64,000 nt of DNA from Thermoanaerobaculum sp. (GTDB lineage: Bacteria > Acidobacteriota > Thermoanaerobaculia > Multivoradales > UBA5704), in contig JAJKHS010000066.1 of NCBI GenBank assembly GCA_021154885.1, positions 1 through 64,000 on the forward strand, in the 5' to 3' direction. Of the stretch, positions 48,152 to 57,768 are shown piece after piece. Position numbers and translations under genes: made by a program. The notes beneath the pieces were generated by a model. It was not told the origin of the DNA. It searched no databases and worked only from the letters and a program-made list of their open reading frames with translations. Each line of letters opens with the position of its first letter. Position 1 is the first letter of the stretch.

Positions 48152-50830
48152 ATGGATCGCCTGCCGGGCCGGCGCCTGTTCCGCTTCCCCTGGCGCACCG
48201 CCGCCCAGGTGACGGCGGATGTCGACGCGGAGCTGGCTTTCCACCTCCACCGTGTGGCCGAGGAGCTGATGGACGAGGGGTGGCCGCCGGAGGCCGCGGG
48301 GACCGAGGCCCGGCGGCGGTTCGGCGACCTGGAGGGGACGCGGCGGATCTGCCGCGATCTCGACGCACGCAAGGAGACGCAGATGAAGTGGATGGATGCT
48401 TTCGGCGAGCTCGGCCAGGATCTGCGGTTCGGCGGGCGGCAGCTCGCCAAGAGCCCGGGCTTCACCCTGGTGGCGGTGCTGACGCTGGCGCTCGGCATCG
48501 GCGCCACGACGGCCATCTTCAGCGTCGTCTATGGCGTGCTGCTGCGCCCGCTCCCCTACCCGCAGCCGGACCGCCTCGTCCGCCTCTTCTTCGTCGGTCC
48601 GAAGGGACAGCTCCAGGGCGCCTTCTCGCCGCCCAACTTCCTGGACTTCCGCGCCGCCAGCCGCGCGCTGTCGGGCGTCTCCGGGCTGCACGGCGGCACT
48701 CTCAACCTCTCCGGCGAAGGCGCCGAGCCCGAGCGTCTGCCCGCCGCCTGGGTGAGCGCCAACTACTTCTCGGTGCTGGGGGTCAAGCCCCTGACCGGAC
48801 GCGCCTTCGCGCCGGGGGAGGACCAGCCCGGCGCGCCGCGCGTGGCCGTCCTCTCGGAGGAGGTCTGGCGGCGCCGTTTCGGCGGCGACCCGGGGGTGGT
48901 GGGGCGGTCGCTCACCCTCAGCGGCGACTCCTACCAGGTGGTCGGCGTGCTGCGCCACGGCGAGCGGTTCCCCTCCGGCACCGACGTCTGGGTGCCGATG
49001 GTGTTCTCGCCGGCCGAGCTGGCGCAGCGCGGCGCCGTCTTCTTCGGCGCTCTCGGCCGGCTGGCGCCGGGCGCGACCCTGGAGCGGGCGCGGGCGGAGG
49101 CCGGCGTCATCGGCCGGCGGCTGCGCGACCAGTATCCGGGAGACAACCAGGGCTACATCGAGGACATGACCCTGGTGCCGATGCTCGACCGCATGGTGGG
49201 GGACACGCGCAAGCCGCTGCTGATCCTCCTCGGCGCCGTCAGCTTCGTCCTGCTGATCGCCTGCGCCAACGTCGCCAACCTGCTGCTGGTGCGCGCCGCC
49301 GCCCGCGAGGGGGAGATCGTGATCCGGGCGGCGCTCGGCGCGGGGCGGGCCCGCATCGTGCGGCAGCTCCTCACCGAGAGCCTGGTCCTGGCCCTGGTGG
49401 GCGGCGTCGCCGGCATGGGCCTGGCCGCCTGGACCCTGAAGCTCCTGGTCAGCTCGGGACCGCAGGGGATTCCACGGCTGGCGGAGATCGGCCTGGACGG
49501 CACGGCGCTCGCCTTCGCCTTCGGGATCTCGCTGTTGACCGGCGTGCTCTTCGGCCTCGCTCCCGCCCTCCAGACCTCGCGCACCGACCTCGCCGCGGCG
49601 ATCCGCGAGGGGACCCGCGGCTCGAAGGGGCGCGGCGGCACCCGCGCCCGCAGCGTGCTGGTGGTGCTGGAGACGGCCCTCGCCGTGGTGCTCCTCGCCG
49701 GGGCCGGGCTGCTCATCCGCAGCTTCCTGGAATTGCAGAACGTGGACCCGGGCTTCAAGCCGGACGGCGTCGTCACCTTCAACCTCGAGCTGCCGGCGAG
49801 CCAGTACTCCGACGAGGCGAAGCTGCGGGCCGTCACCGCCGGGCTGCTTGAGCGGATGGAGCGGCTGCCCGGGGTGACGGCGGCGGGGGCGACCGTCTAC
49901 GGCATGCCTCTCGCCGGCCGGGTCAACGTCCTGACGTTCTCCGTCGCCGGCCGCCCGCCCGCCGAGCCGGGCAAGGCGCCCATCCTGCGGGTCGCCGCGG
50001 TCACGCCGGACTACTTCAAGACTCTCGGCATCCCGCTGCTGAAAGGGCGGGCGCTGAGCCCTCGGGACCGCCACGGCGCCCCGCGCGTCGCCCTGCTCAA
50101 CGCCACCGCCGTCCGCAGGTTCTTCCCGGACGAGGACCCGGTCGGCAAGCGGATCGAATTCGGCCCGGCGGACGCCAGCGGCGACGTCCCGGGCGGCGAG
50201 GTCGTGGGCGTGGTGGGCGACTTCAAGCAGGATGCGCTGGAGCGGGAGATCGAGCCCCAGATCTTCCTGGCCTACGACCAGGCCCCTCAGGAGTCGCTCT
50301 CGATCGTGCTGCGCTCGTCAACGCCGCAGCTCGTGGCCGCGGCGGCCAAGCAGCAGGTCCGCGAGCTGAACCCCAACCTGCCCCTCTTCGGGCTCCAGCC
50401 GATGACGGAGGTGGTCGCCACCTCCACCTCCCAGTCCCGCTTCTACATGCTGCTGCTCGGCGGCTTCGCCTTCGTCTCCCTGGTCCTGGCCGCGGTGGGC
50501 ATCTACGGCGTGATCGCCTATGCCGTGCGCCAGTGCAGCCAGGAGATCGGCATCCGCATGGCCTTGGGAGCTTCCCGCGAGCGGGTGGTGCGGATGGTGG
50601 TGGGCCAGGGCCTGGCGCTGGCCGTCGCGGGAGCCGCGGCGGGCCTCTTGGGAGCGCTCTTCGCCACTCGCTGGATGCGCAGCCTGCTCTTCGAGGTGAG
50701 CGTCAGCGATCCAGCCATCTACGCCGGTGTGGCCGCCGTGCTGGTGCTGGTAGCGGCCGTCGCCTCCTGGCTGCCGGCTCGCCGGGCAGCCGCCACGGAC
50801 CCGCAGCTCGTGTTCAGAGGAGAGGTCTGA
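48152..50830 (+). CDS. ADOP family ABC transporter permease (MacB/FtsX-like, duplicated)
   Basis: This is an 892-residue permease. The N-terminal 85 residues are the soluble ADOP extension (DVDAELAFHLHRVAEELMDE). They are followed by the first FtsX-type unit: GFTLVAVLTLALGIGATTAI, a MacB-like periplasmic domain, and helices around IACANVANLLLVRAA. The second unit, after about residue 500, repeats the scheme and ends with SLVLAAVGIYGVIAYAVRQC and SQEIGIRMALGASRERVVRM. No ATPase gene is adjacent, as is usual for these orphan permeases. It is downstream of padR and likely co-expressed. Substrates of ADOP permeases are not established. Confidence 0.92.
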   Translation: MDRLPGRRLFRFPWRTAAQVTADVDAELAFHLHRVAEELMDEGWPPEAAGTEARRRFGDLEGTRRICRDLDARKETQMKWMDAFGELGQDLRFGGRQLAKSPGFTLVAVLTLALGIGATTAIFSVVYGVLLRPLPYPQPDRLVRLFFVGPKGQLQGAFSPPNFLDFRAASRALSGVSGLHGGTLNLSGEGAEPERLPAAWVSANYFSVLGVKPLTGRAFAPGEDQPGAPRVAVLSEEVWRRRFGGDPGVVGRSLTLSGDSYQVVGVLRHGERFPSGTDVWVPMVFSPAELAQRGAVFFGALGRLAPGATLERARAEAGVIGRRLRDQYPGDNQGYIEDMTLVPMLDRMVGDTRKPLLILLGAVSFVLLIACANVANLLLVRAAAREGEIVIRAALGAGRARIVRQLLTESLVLALVGGVAGMGLAAWTLKLLVSSGPQGIPRLAEIGLDGTALAFAFGISLLTGVLFGLAPALQTSRTDLAAAIREGTRGSKGRGGTRARSVLVVLETALAVVLLAGAGLLIRSFLELQNVDPGFKPDGVVTFNLELPASQYSDEAKLRAVTAGLLERMERLPGVTAAGATVYGMPLAGRVNVLTFSVAGRPPAEPGKAPILRVAAVTPDYFKTLGIPLLKGRALSPRDRHGAPRVALLNATAVRRFFPDEDPVGKRIEFGPADASGDVPGGEVVGVVGDFKQDALEREIEPQIFLAYDQAPQESLSIVLRSSTPQLVAAAAKQQVRELNPNLPLFGLQPMTEVVATSTSQSRFYMLLLGGFAFVSLVLAAVGIYGVIAYAVRQCSQEIGIRMALGASRERVVRMVVGQGLALAVAGAAAGLLGALFATRWMRSLLFEVSVSDPAIYAGVAAVLVLVAAVASWLPARRAAATDPQLVFRGEV

Positions 50831-50898
50831 CCCGCGAGGACTACCCGGCCTGAAACTTGCTTCCCTCCGCAGGGAAGCAGCACGCAGGGTTCTCCGCC

Positions 50899-51348
50899 AT
50901 GCGGAACTTCTTCTCCCTCCAGTCGTCGGCGGCACGAGGTTGCGGGGCGATCCTCGTCTTCGCGGCCGTCCTCGCGGCCTGCCAGCACAAATCGCCCGAG
51001 CAGGAGCTGCTCGACAAGGCCGATGCCGTCGGCTCCTGGATCGCCACGCTGCAGATGGCCGGCGAGAAGTGGCTCGCCAACAGCGTTCCCACCTCATTCG
51101 TGAAGTCCACCTGCAAAGAGGCGGGAAGGGACCTCGACCAGGCGGCCGGCGAGGCCGCGAAGTCGCAGGCCCGGCCCGAGGTGCGCGATCCCCTGCGCCA
51201 GTTGATCTCCCAGGCCCAGGCCGCGGGAGCGAGCCTGCGGCGGGCCGCCGCGGCGAACGACCGGCCGGGCGCGGCGCGGGAGGCCGGCCGGCTGTCGGCG
51301 CTGGGGCGGCAGCTCGAGGTCTGGAAGCAGGGCCTGGGGCCGCCATGA
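50899..51348 (+). CDS. Small putative lipoprotein
   Basis: This is a 149-residue protein with a lipobox (AVLAACQHK, lipidated Cys28). The mature part is mostly helical and Ala/Lys/Glu-rich (EQELLDKADAVGSWIATLQM), without a family I recognise. Its stop overlaps the start of the Nramp-like transporter (ATGA at 51345). It is the first gene of a four-gene unit with that transporter and two PRC-barrel proteins, so a periplasmic or membrane-attached accessory role in metal transport is possible; this is inference. Confidence 0.7.
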   Translation: MRNFFSLQSSAARGCGAILVFAAVLAACQHKSPEQELLDKADAVGSWIATLQMAGEKWLANSVPTSFVKSTCKEAGRDLDQAAGEAAKSQARPEVRDPLRQLISQAQAAGASLRRAAAANDRPGAAREAGRLSALGRQLEVWKQGLGPP

Positions 51349-52568
51349 ACATGAAGAAGGCAACCCAGCTCGCGCTCGGCATCGTGACCGCCGTCGGCGG
51401 CTTCTTCGACGCCGGCAATCTCGCCACCAGCGCCCAGGCCGGCGCCAGCTTCCGCTTCCAGCTCGTCTGGTCGCTGCTGCTCGGCACGCTCCTCGTGATC
51501 TTCCTGGTGGAGATGTCCGGCCGCTTCGCCGCCGTCACCCGCAAGGCGCTGCCGGACGCCATCCGCGAGCACTTCGGCTTCACCGCCTGGCTGGTGCCGT
51601 TCCTCGTCCTGACGCTGGTCCACTTCCTGGTCCTCGCCTCCGAGATCGGCGGCATCTGCTTCGCCCTTCACCTCGTCACCGGCCTGCCGCCAGCGGTCTG
51701 GGCGCTCCCCGTGGCGGTCCTCACCTGGCTCTTCCTCTGGCGCTCGACCTTCGGCACCATCGAGAACAGCACGTCGCTGCTCGGCCTCCTCACCCTGGCC
51801 TTCGTGGTCGCGGCCGTCCGCCACCACCCGCCCACGGGCGAGCTGTTGGCGGGGATGCTGCCGTCGCTCCCCCACCACGACCCGGCGAAGTACTGGTTCA
51901 TCGCCGTCAGCATCCTGGGCTCGGTGATCGCCCCCTACCTCTTCTACTTCTACTCGTCCGGCGCGGTCGAGGATGAATGGGACCCCTCCTATGTCAACGT
52001 CAACCGGGGGATCGCCTTTGTCGGTATGGGCTTCGGGAGCTTGATCGCGCTGGGTGCGATCGTGGTGGCCGCCGTGGTGCTGGCGCCGCGAGGGATCGAG
52101 GTGAACGACTACCACCAGGCGGCGATGATGCTGACGGACGCGTTCCCGTTCTGGGGGTTCGTCCTCTTCGCCGCCGCCATGGCCATCGCCTGCCTGGGCG
52201 CCGGGATCGAGGTGGCGCTGGCGATGGCCTACACGACGGCCCAGACCTTCGGCTGGAACTGGGGCGAGGACCTCGATCCGCGGGAGGACGCCCGCTTCTG
52301 CATGGTCTATACGGCCGCCATCCTGGTTTCGTCGCTGCTCATCCTGTTCGGGATTGATCCGCTGAAGCTGACGCTGGTCACCATGGCGATCAACGCGGCC
52401 GTCCTGCCGTTCGTCGCCATCCCCTTTCTGCTCATCATGAACGACCGCAAGCTGCTCAAAGAGCACGCCAACGGCTGGATCTCGAACTCGGTCGCCGCCT
52501 TTCTGCTGGTGCTGGCGCTCGTCCTCGCCGTGGTCTCGATCCCGCTGGTGATCATGGGGGGTAGCTGA
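51345..52568 (+). CDS. Nramp family metal transporter, variant metal site
   Basis: This is a 407-residue, roughly eleven-helix transporter of the Nramp fold. Helix 1 reads GGFFDAGNLATS where canonical Nramps have DPGN, so the Asp and Asn ligands are kept. Helix 6 reads GSVIAPYLFYFYSSGA where GAxxMPHN is expected, so the metal-binding Met is Ala and the His is Tyr. Loss of that Met is a feature of Nramp-related magnesium transporters (NRMTs), which makes Mg2+ or another hard ion a reasonable guess. Its neighbours, a lipoprotein and two PRC-barrel proteins with overlapping starts, suggest a regulated transport unit. Confidence 0.8.
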   Translation: MNMKKATQLALGIVTAVGGFFDAGNLATSAQAGASFRFQLVWSLLLGTLLVIFLVEMSGRFAAVTRKALPDAIREHFGFTAWLVPFLVLTLVHFLVLASEIGGICFALHLVTGLPPAVWALPVAVLTWLFLWRSTFGTIENSTSLLGLLTLAFVVAAVRHHPPTGELLAGMLPSLPHHDPAKYWFIAVSILGSVIAPYLFYFYSSGAVEDEWDPSYVNVNRGIAFVGMGFGSLIALGAIVVAAVVLAPRGIEVNDYHQAAMMLTDAFPFWGFVLFAAAMAIACLGAGIEVALAMAYTTAQTFGWNWGEDLDPREDARFCMVYTAAILVSSLLILFGIDPLKLTLVTMAINAAVLPFVAIPFLLIMNDRKLLKEHANGWISNSVAAFLLVLALVLAVVSIPLVIMGGS

Positions 52569-52951
52569 TGAAGACGATGGACCTGGTCCGCGACGTCCTC
52601 GACAAGCAGGTGGTGGACCGCGACGAGACGAAGATGGGGCGGGTCGACGGCCTTCTGCTGGAGATCCGCCCGGGCCAGCCGCCGCGGATCGAGGCCATCG
52701 ACATGGGGTTTGTCGTCTTGGCGCGGCGCATCCATCCGCGGCTGGAGGCATGGCTCGAGCGCCTGCGCCGCCGCTTCGGCGTCTCCAGCATCCGCAAGAC
52801 GGCGCGCTACCGCGTCCCCTGGTCGGCAGTGAAGGACGTCAACCCGTTCTGCGTCCAGCTCGACGTCGCGGCGCTCGACACGCCGGCCTTCGACTGGGAG
52901 CGGTGGCTGCGCGACCACGTCGTCGCCCACGTTCCGGGAGTGGATTCATGA
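52568..52951 (+). CDS. PRC-barrel-like protein
   Basis: This is a 127-residue cytoplasmic protein that starts LVRDVLDKQVVDRDETKMGR and continues with LLLEIRPGQPPRIEAIDMGF, a typical PRC-barrel strand pattern. A basic helix (RLEAWLERLRRRFG) and YRVPWSAVKDV follow. It overlaps the transporter stop (TGATG at 52568) and the next start. PRC barrels adjacent to metal transporters are thought to sense or regulate, but no activity is known for this one. Confidence 0.75.
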   Translation: MKTMDLVRDVLDKQVVDRDETKMGRVDGLLLEIRPGQPPRIEAIDMGFVVLARRIHPRLEAWLERLRRRFGVSSIRKTARYRVPWSAVKDVNPFCVQLDVAALDTPAFDWERWLRDHVVAHVPGVDS

Positions 52952-53241
52952 AGAAGACGTTGGTCCACTTCGAGCTGCTGCTCGGCCGCGAGGTCCACGA
53001 CTCCGCAGGCAAGCGGGTGGGCCGCATCCTCTCCGTGACCGCCGAGCGGGAGGGGGGCGACTGCGTGATCCGCGAGTACCTGCTCGGGCCCGCCGCCCTG
53101 CTGCGGCGCCTCGGCATCACCACCCTCCGGCTGGTCGGCTTCAAGCACCGGGAGCCGTTGCGCGTGCCCTGGGATCAGCTCGACCTGAGCGACCCCAAAA
53201 AGCCCTGCCTGCGATGCCGGGCGGACGAGCTCCCCAAGTGA
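52948..53241 (+). CDS. Second PRC-barrel-like protein
   Basis: This is a 97-residue protein with the pattern LLGREVHDSAGKRVGRILSV, then CVIREYLLGPAALLRRLG and PLRVPWDQLDLSDPKKP, similar in layout to its upstream neighbour. The start overlaps the preceding stop (ATGA). It ends the four-gene metal-transport unit. Two PRC proteins side by side could form a heterodimer on the transporter; that is inference. Confidence 0.72.
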   Translation: MKKTLVHFELLLGREVHDSAGKRVGRILSVTAEREGGDCVIREYLLGPAALLRRLGITTLRLVGFKHREPLRVPWDQLDLSDPKKPCLRCRADELPK

Positions 53242-53317
53242 CGCATTCGTGACGTTGTCCAGGGGGGCGGGTCGGCAAGGCCGAACCAGACTCTTCGGCG
53301 AGTCAGCAGGTCACTCA

Positions 53318-53593
53318 TCAGCCGGACCGCGCGACGTTGCGGATCTCTTCGGCAAGACCGGCGAAGATCGCCGGTGTCGCGATGCCGATGTGGATCGAGA
53401 GGAGAGGCTGGTCGACGATGTGGTGCGCAACGACCAAGCTCCCGGCGACGGCTGCGACGAGCACGCGCAGGATCCAGAAGCCGGGCTTCGAGTAGTGGGA
53501 AGGGGTGGGAGCTTCCTTCTCGTAGAGTCGACAGGCGATGAGAATCTCGACCGCGACACTCCCTGCCGCACCCCAGAGGAATGATTCCAACAA
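53318..53593 (-). CDS. Small membrane protein (second of a pair)
   Basis: This is a 91-residue protein with two or three hydrophobic helices (FLWGAAGSVAVEILIACRLY, WILRVLVAAVAGSLVVAHHI). It starts with TTG 53593, three bases after the stop of the gene upstream, so translation is probably coupled. No family recognised. Phase and composition support a real gene more than its length does. Confidence 0.6.
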   Translation of the reverse strand: MLESFLWGAAGSVAVEILIACRLYEKEAPTPSHYSKPGFWILRVLVAAVAGSLVVAHHIVDQPLLSIHIGIATPAIFAGLAEEIRNVARSG

Positions 53594-53596
53594 GGC

Positions 53597-53851
53597 CTAG
53601 GCCCGGCCTGCAACCTTGAACCCACCAGGGTGGTTTCCCAGGTCGTGCCGGGCAGCAGAGCCCTCGTCATCGAGGCTGACGTTGCCGAAATACTCGACGA
53701 AGCGGCGCACGACAGGCTTCGACAGGTAAACCTTGAGGCGTTCCTTCGATACCAGCAGAAGAAACACGAACGAGGAGACGACGGCCAGGAAGATGGAAAC
53801 CGAGCCGAAACGTAGAACGCTCAGTGCGATGTCGATGACTCTGGGAAACAT
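53597..53851 (-). CDS. Small membrane protein (first of a pair)
   Basis: This is an 84-residue protein with one strong membrane helix (FGSVSIFLAVVSSFVFLLLV) and a basic segment after it (SKERLKVYLSKPVVRRFV). ATG 53851 has GAGGAG about nine bases upstream. It is followed by a second small membrane protein, with pyrE upstream on the same strand about 80 bases away. Function unknown; the pair may form a small membrane complex. Confidence 0.62.
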   Translation of the reverse strand: MFPRVIDIALSVLRFGSVSIFLAVVSSFVFLLLVSKERLKVYLSKPVVRRFVEYFGNVSLDDEGSAARHDLGNHPGGFKVAGRA

Positions 53852-53934
53852 AACCAATCTCCTCTCACGGCAGCCGTCCCGTCCAACCGGCACGCCTGAA
53901 GAGTACGACAGGTACCAGATAAAAGCAATACCCC

Positions 53935-54550
53935 TTACGAGGATCTTTCCACCCTCGCCTCCGTACCCCGCGCCGTGGCCGCCTCCGGCCGGCTGCCCGG
54001 CTTCTCGGCCGGGACCGCACCGGCGCGGCAGGCCGGGCAGTCGGCCGGCGCGTGGGACGGCAGGTCGAGCTTCAGGAGGGAGCGGAAGGGGACGTCAAAG
54101 GGATCGCGGCCGGCGGTGCGGTCGATGATGGCGCCGATGGCCACCACGCGGGCGCCGCGGGAGGTGGCGAGCGCCGCCGTCTCCAGGGTGGAGCGGCCGG
54201 TGGTGACAACGTCCTCGATGATCACCACCCGTTCGCCCTGGCGCAGACTGAAGCCGCGGCGCAACCCCATCTCCTCCCCCTTGCGCTCGGTGAAGCGGAA
54301 GGGAACCCCCAGCCCCGCCGCCACCTCGTGGCCGATGATGATGCCGCCGAGCGCCGGCGAGAGCACCGAGTCGGGATGGAACTGCCGCAGCAGCTCCGCC
54401 AGGTCGCCCCCCACCTTGCGGGCCCGCACCGGGTCCTCCAGCAGCAAGGCGCACTGGACGTAGGCCTCCGAGTGGAGGCCCGAGGAGAGAAGGAAATGGC
54501 CGCGCCGCAGGGCGCCGCTCTCCTCCAGCATCTGCATCAGGAGCCGCTGG

Positions 54551-54558
<8 letters not shown>
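53935..54558 (-). CDS. pyrE: Orotate phosphoribosyltransferase
   Basis: This is a 207-residue enzyme of pyrimidine synthesis that joins orotate and PRPP to make orotidine 5'-phosphate. It has the PRPP motif VVIIEDVVTTGRST at residues 111-124, an N-terminal GHFLLSSGLHSEAYVQCALL, and SPALGGIIIGHEVA. The C-terminal extension has CPAC, which could bind zinc. Its start overlaps the end of the NtrC-type regulator gene by eight bases, an odd coupling of a biosynthetic gene with a regulator. Confidence 0.92.
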
Positions 54559-55933
<1,375 letters not shown>

Positions 55934-55949
55934 GGTCGCTCACAGTGTA

Positions 55950-55983
55950 ACAAGAAAAGGGGCCGGCCCTTGCGAGCCGGCCC
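55950..55983 (-). terminator. Rho-independent terminator of htrA
   Basis: On the minus strand GGGCCGGC-TCGCAAG-GGCCGGCCC forms a strong GC hairpin followed by CTTTTCTTG. It lies between the htrA stop (56050) and the NtrC-type gene start (55933), which fits the end of the htrA transcript. Confidence 0.75.
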
Positions 55984-56049
55984 GTCAAAACATCGGATTG
56001 TCTGTCGGTAGATCGTCGAATCGTCAAATATCGGTCAACGGGACCCTCT

Positions 56050-57588
56050 CTACGGCGCCTGCACGACGGCGAAGAACGGCTGAGGTTTGCCGCGCTGGTC
56101 GAACTGCAGGGTATAGAGCCGCAGGTAGGATCCCTTCTTGGCACTCTTGATGGCACTCTCGAAGTCCGCGACCCCCTTGACCGGCCGGCCGTTGACCTCG
56201 CTGATGACGCTGCCCGGCCGCACGAACTGGTCGTAGAGCGGGCTGGTGGGGGCGACGCTGGTGACGATGATGCCCTGCACGTCGTCCGGCAGGCTGTGGC
56301 CCTGCTTCAGGCTGCTGGTCAGGTCCTGGTACTGGATACCCAGCCAGTCGATGCCACCACGGCCCTCGGGCTTGCGCTCCTGCGCCTGCTGGTCCTGACC
56401 CGGACGTTCGCGCAGCTTCACGGTCCTGGTGATGGTCTTGCCGTTGCGGAGGATCTCCAGGCTCACCGAGGTGTTGGGCCCCTTGGCCGAGACGTAGCTG
56501 ATGAGGTCGCGGGTGGTCTTGAGCTTGTGGCCGTCCACCGAAAGGATTACGTCGCCGTGCTCGACGCCGGCGTCCGCCGCCGGGGTGTTCGGCTCTACCG
56601 ACAACACCAGGGCGCCATCGGCGTTGGCGAGACCGAACGCCTGAGCCTGGTTGTAGTCCAGGTTGCGGATGCCGATGCCAAGATAGCCGCGGCTGACCTT
56701 CCCCTTCTCGCGGAGCTGGGGCAGGACCTCCTTGAGGGTGTTGACCGGCACGGCAAAGCCGATGTTCTCGGCGCCGTAGTTGATCGCCGTGGCAATGGCC
56801 ACCACCTGGCCCTGCATATTGATCAGCGGGCCGCCGGAGTTGCCGAAGTTGATGGCCGCATCGGTCTGGATGAAGTTCTCGAACGAGGTGTCGCTGATGC
56901 CGATCGACCGGCCCTTGGCACTGACCACGCCAGTGGTGACCGTCTTGTCCAGGTTCAGCGGGTTGCCGATGACCATTACCCAGTCGCCGACCCGGATGGC
57001 ATCGCTGTCACCCAGGTCCAGGTAGCGCAGGGGATGGCCGGCGTCGATCTTCAGCAGGGCGATGTCGGTCGACTTGTCCGCGCCCTTGACCTGGGCCGTG
57101 TAGTCGCGGTCGCCCAGGTGGACCTTCACCGAGGTCGCCCCCTCGATCACGTGATTGTTGGTCACGATCAGGCCGTCCGGGCTGATGACGAAGCCGCTGC
57201 CACCGGCGTCGGAACGGAACTCGTCGGGCTGCTGCTGGTCCTCGCCGTCCGGCGACTGCGGCTGCTGCTGCCGTGGCTGCTGGCGGTTGCGGGGACCGAA
57301 GAAGAACTCGAAGGGATCGCCACCGCGGCGCCCTCCGGCAGGCGTCTTTTCGATCGTGGCCGCCTGTATGGACACGACGGCCGGCTCGACCGCTTCGGCG
57401 AGGTCGGCAAAGCTGGGCAGGGAGTTCAAATGCTGCGAGGCCATCTTGGTCGCGGACAGGGCGCTCGTGTCCTGGTCCGCGGCGCCGGGGACGGTCAACT
57501 GAAGACCCCCGGCGAGGACCATGCCGAAGATGACCGCTCCCAGGACCAGCAGGAACGTCGCTAGGTTTCTTTTGGATGAGGTGTTCAT
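56050..57588 (-). CDS. htrA: Periplasmic serine protease, DegP/HtrA family
   Basis: This is a 512-residue envelope-stress protease and chaperone. It has an N-terminal signal/anchor segment (TFLLVLGAVIFGMVLAGGL), a Gln-rich linker (RQQQPQSPDGEDQQQ), and a trypsin-like domain with catalytic His146 (VTNNHVIEG), Asp175 (STDIALLK) and Ser251 (NFGNSGGPL). Two PDZ domains follow at about 285-375 and 410-500. The ATG at 57588 gives a standard signal; the frame stays open further upstream, but that part overlaps the divergent Omp85 gene. It is divergently placed from an Omp85-family gene, in line with envelope-protein quality control. Confidence 0.94.
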   Translation of the reverse strand: MNTSSKRNLATFLLVLGAVIFGMVLAGGLQLTVPGAADQDTSALSATKMASQHLNSLPSFADLAEAVEPAVVSIQAATIEKTPAGGRRGGDPFEFFFGPRNRQQPRQQQPQSPDGEDQQQPDEFRSDAGGSGFVISPDGLIVTNNHVIEGATSVKVHLGDRDYTAQVKGADKSTDIALLKIDAGHPLRYLDLGDSDAIRVGDWVMVIGNPLNLDKTVTTGVVSAKGRSIGISDTSFENFIQTDAAINFGNSGGPLINMQGQVVAIATAINYGAENIGFAVPVNTLKEVLPQLREKGKVSRGYLGIGIRNLDYNQAQAFGLANADGALVLSVEPNTPAADAGVEHGDVILSVDGHKLKTTRDLISYVSAKGPNTSVSLEILRNGKTITRTVKLRERPGQDQQAQERKPEGRGGIDWLGIQYQDLTSSLKQGHSLPDDVQGIIVTSVAPTSPLYDQFVRPGSVISEVNGRPVKGVADFESAIKSAKKGSYLRLYTLQFDQRGKPQPFFAVVQAP

Positions 57589-57768
57589 AGACTCTTTCGG
57601 GTCTCCTTTCTTACTGCACACTCTCCAGGGAAAGCAAAGACGCTGCCAGCCAAATTCCCCAGGAGAGCAGGATTGGATCGAACCGGATCGCGCCAAATTG
57701 GCGTGCCACCTTCCGACGTTCTCGGCTATGATCCGTCTACCAACTGACGGTCCTCCAGGAGCCTTCGC

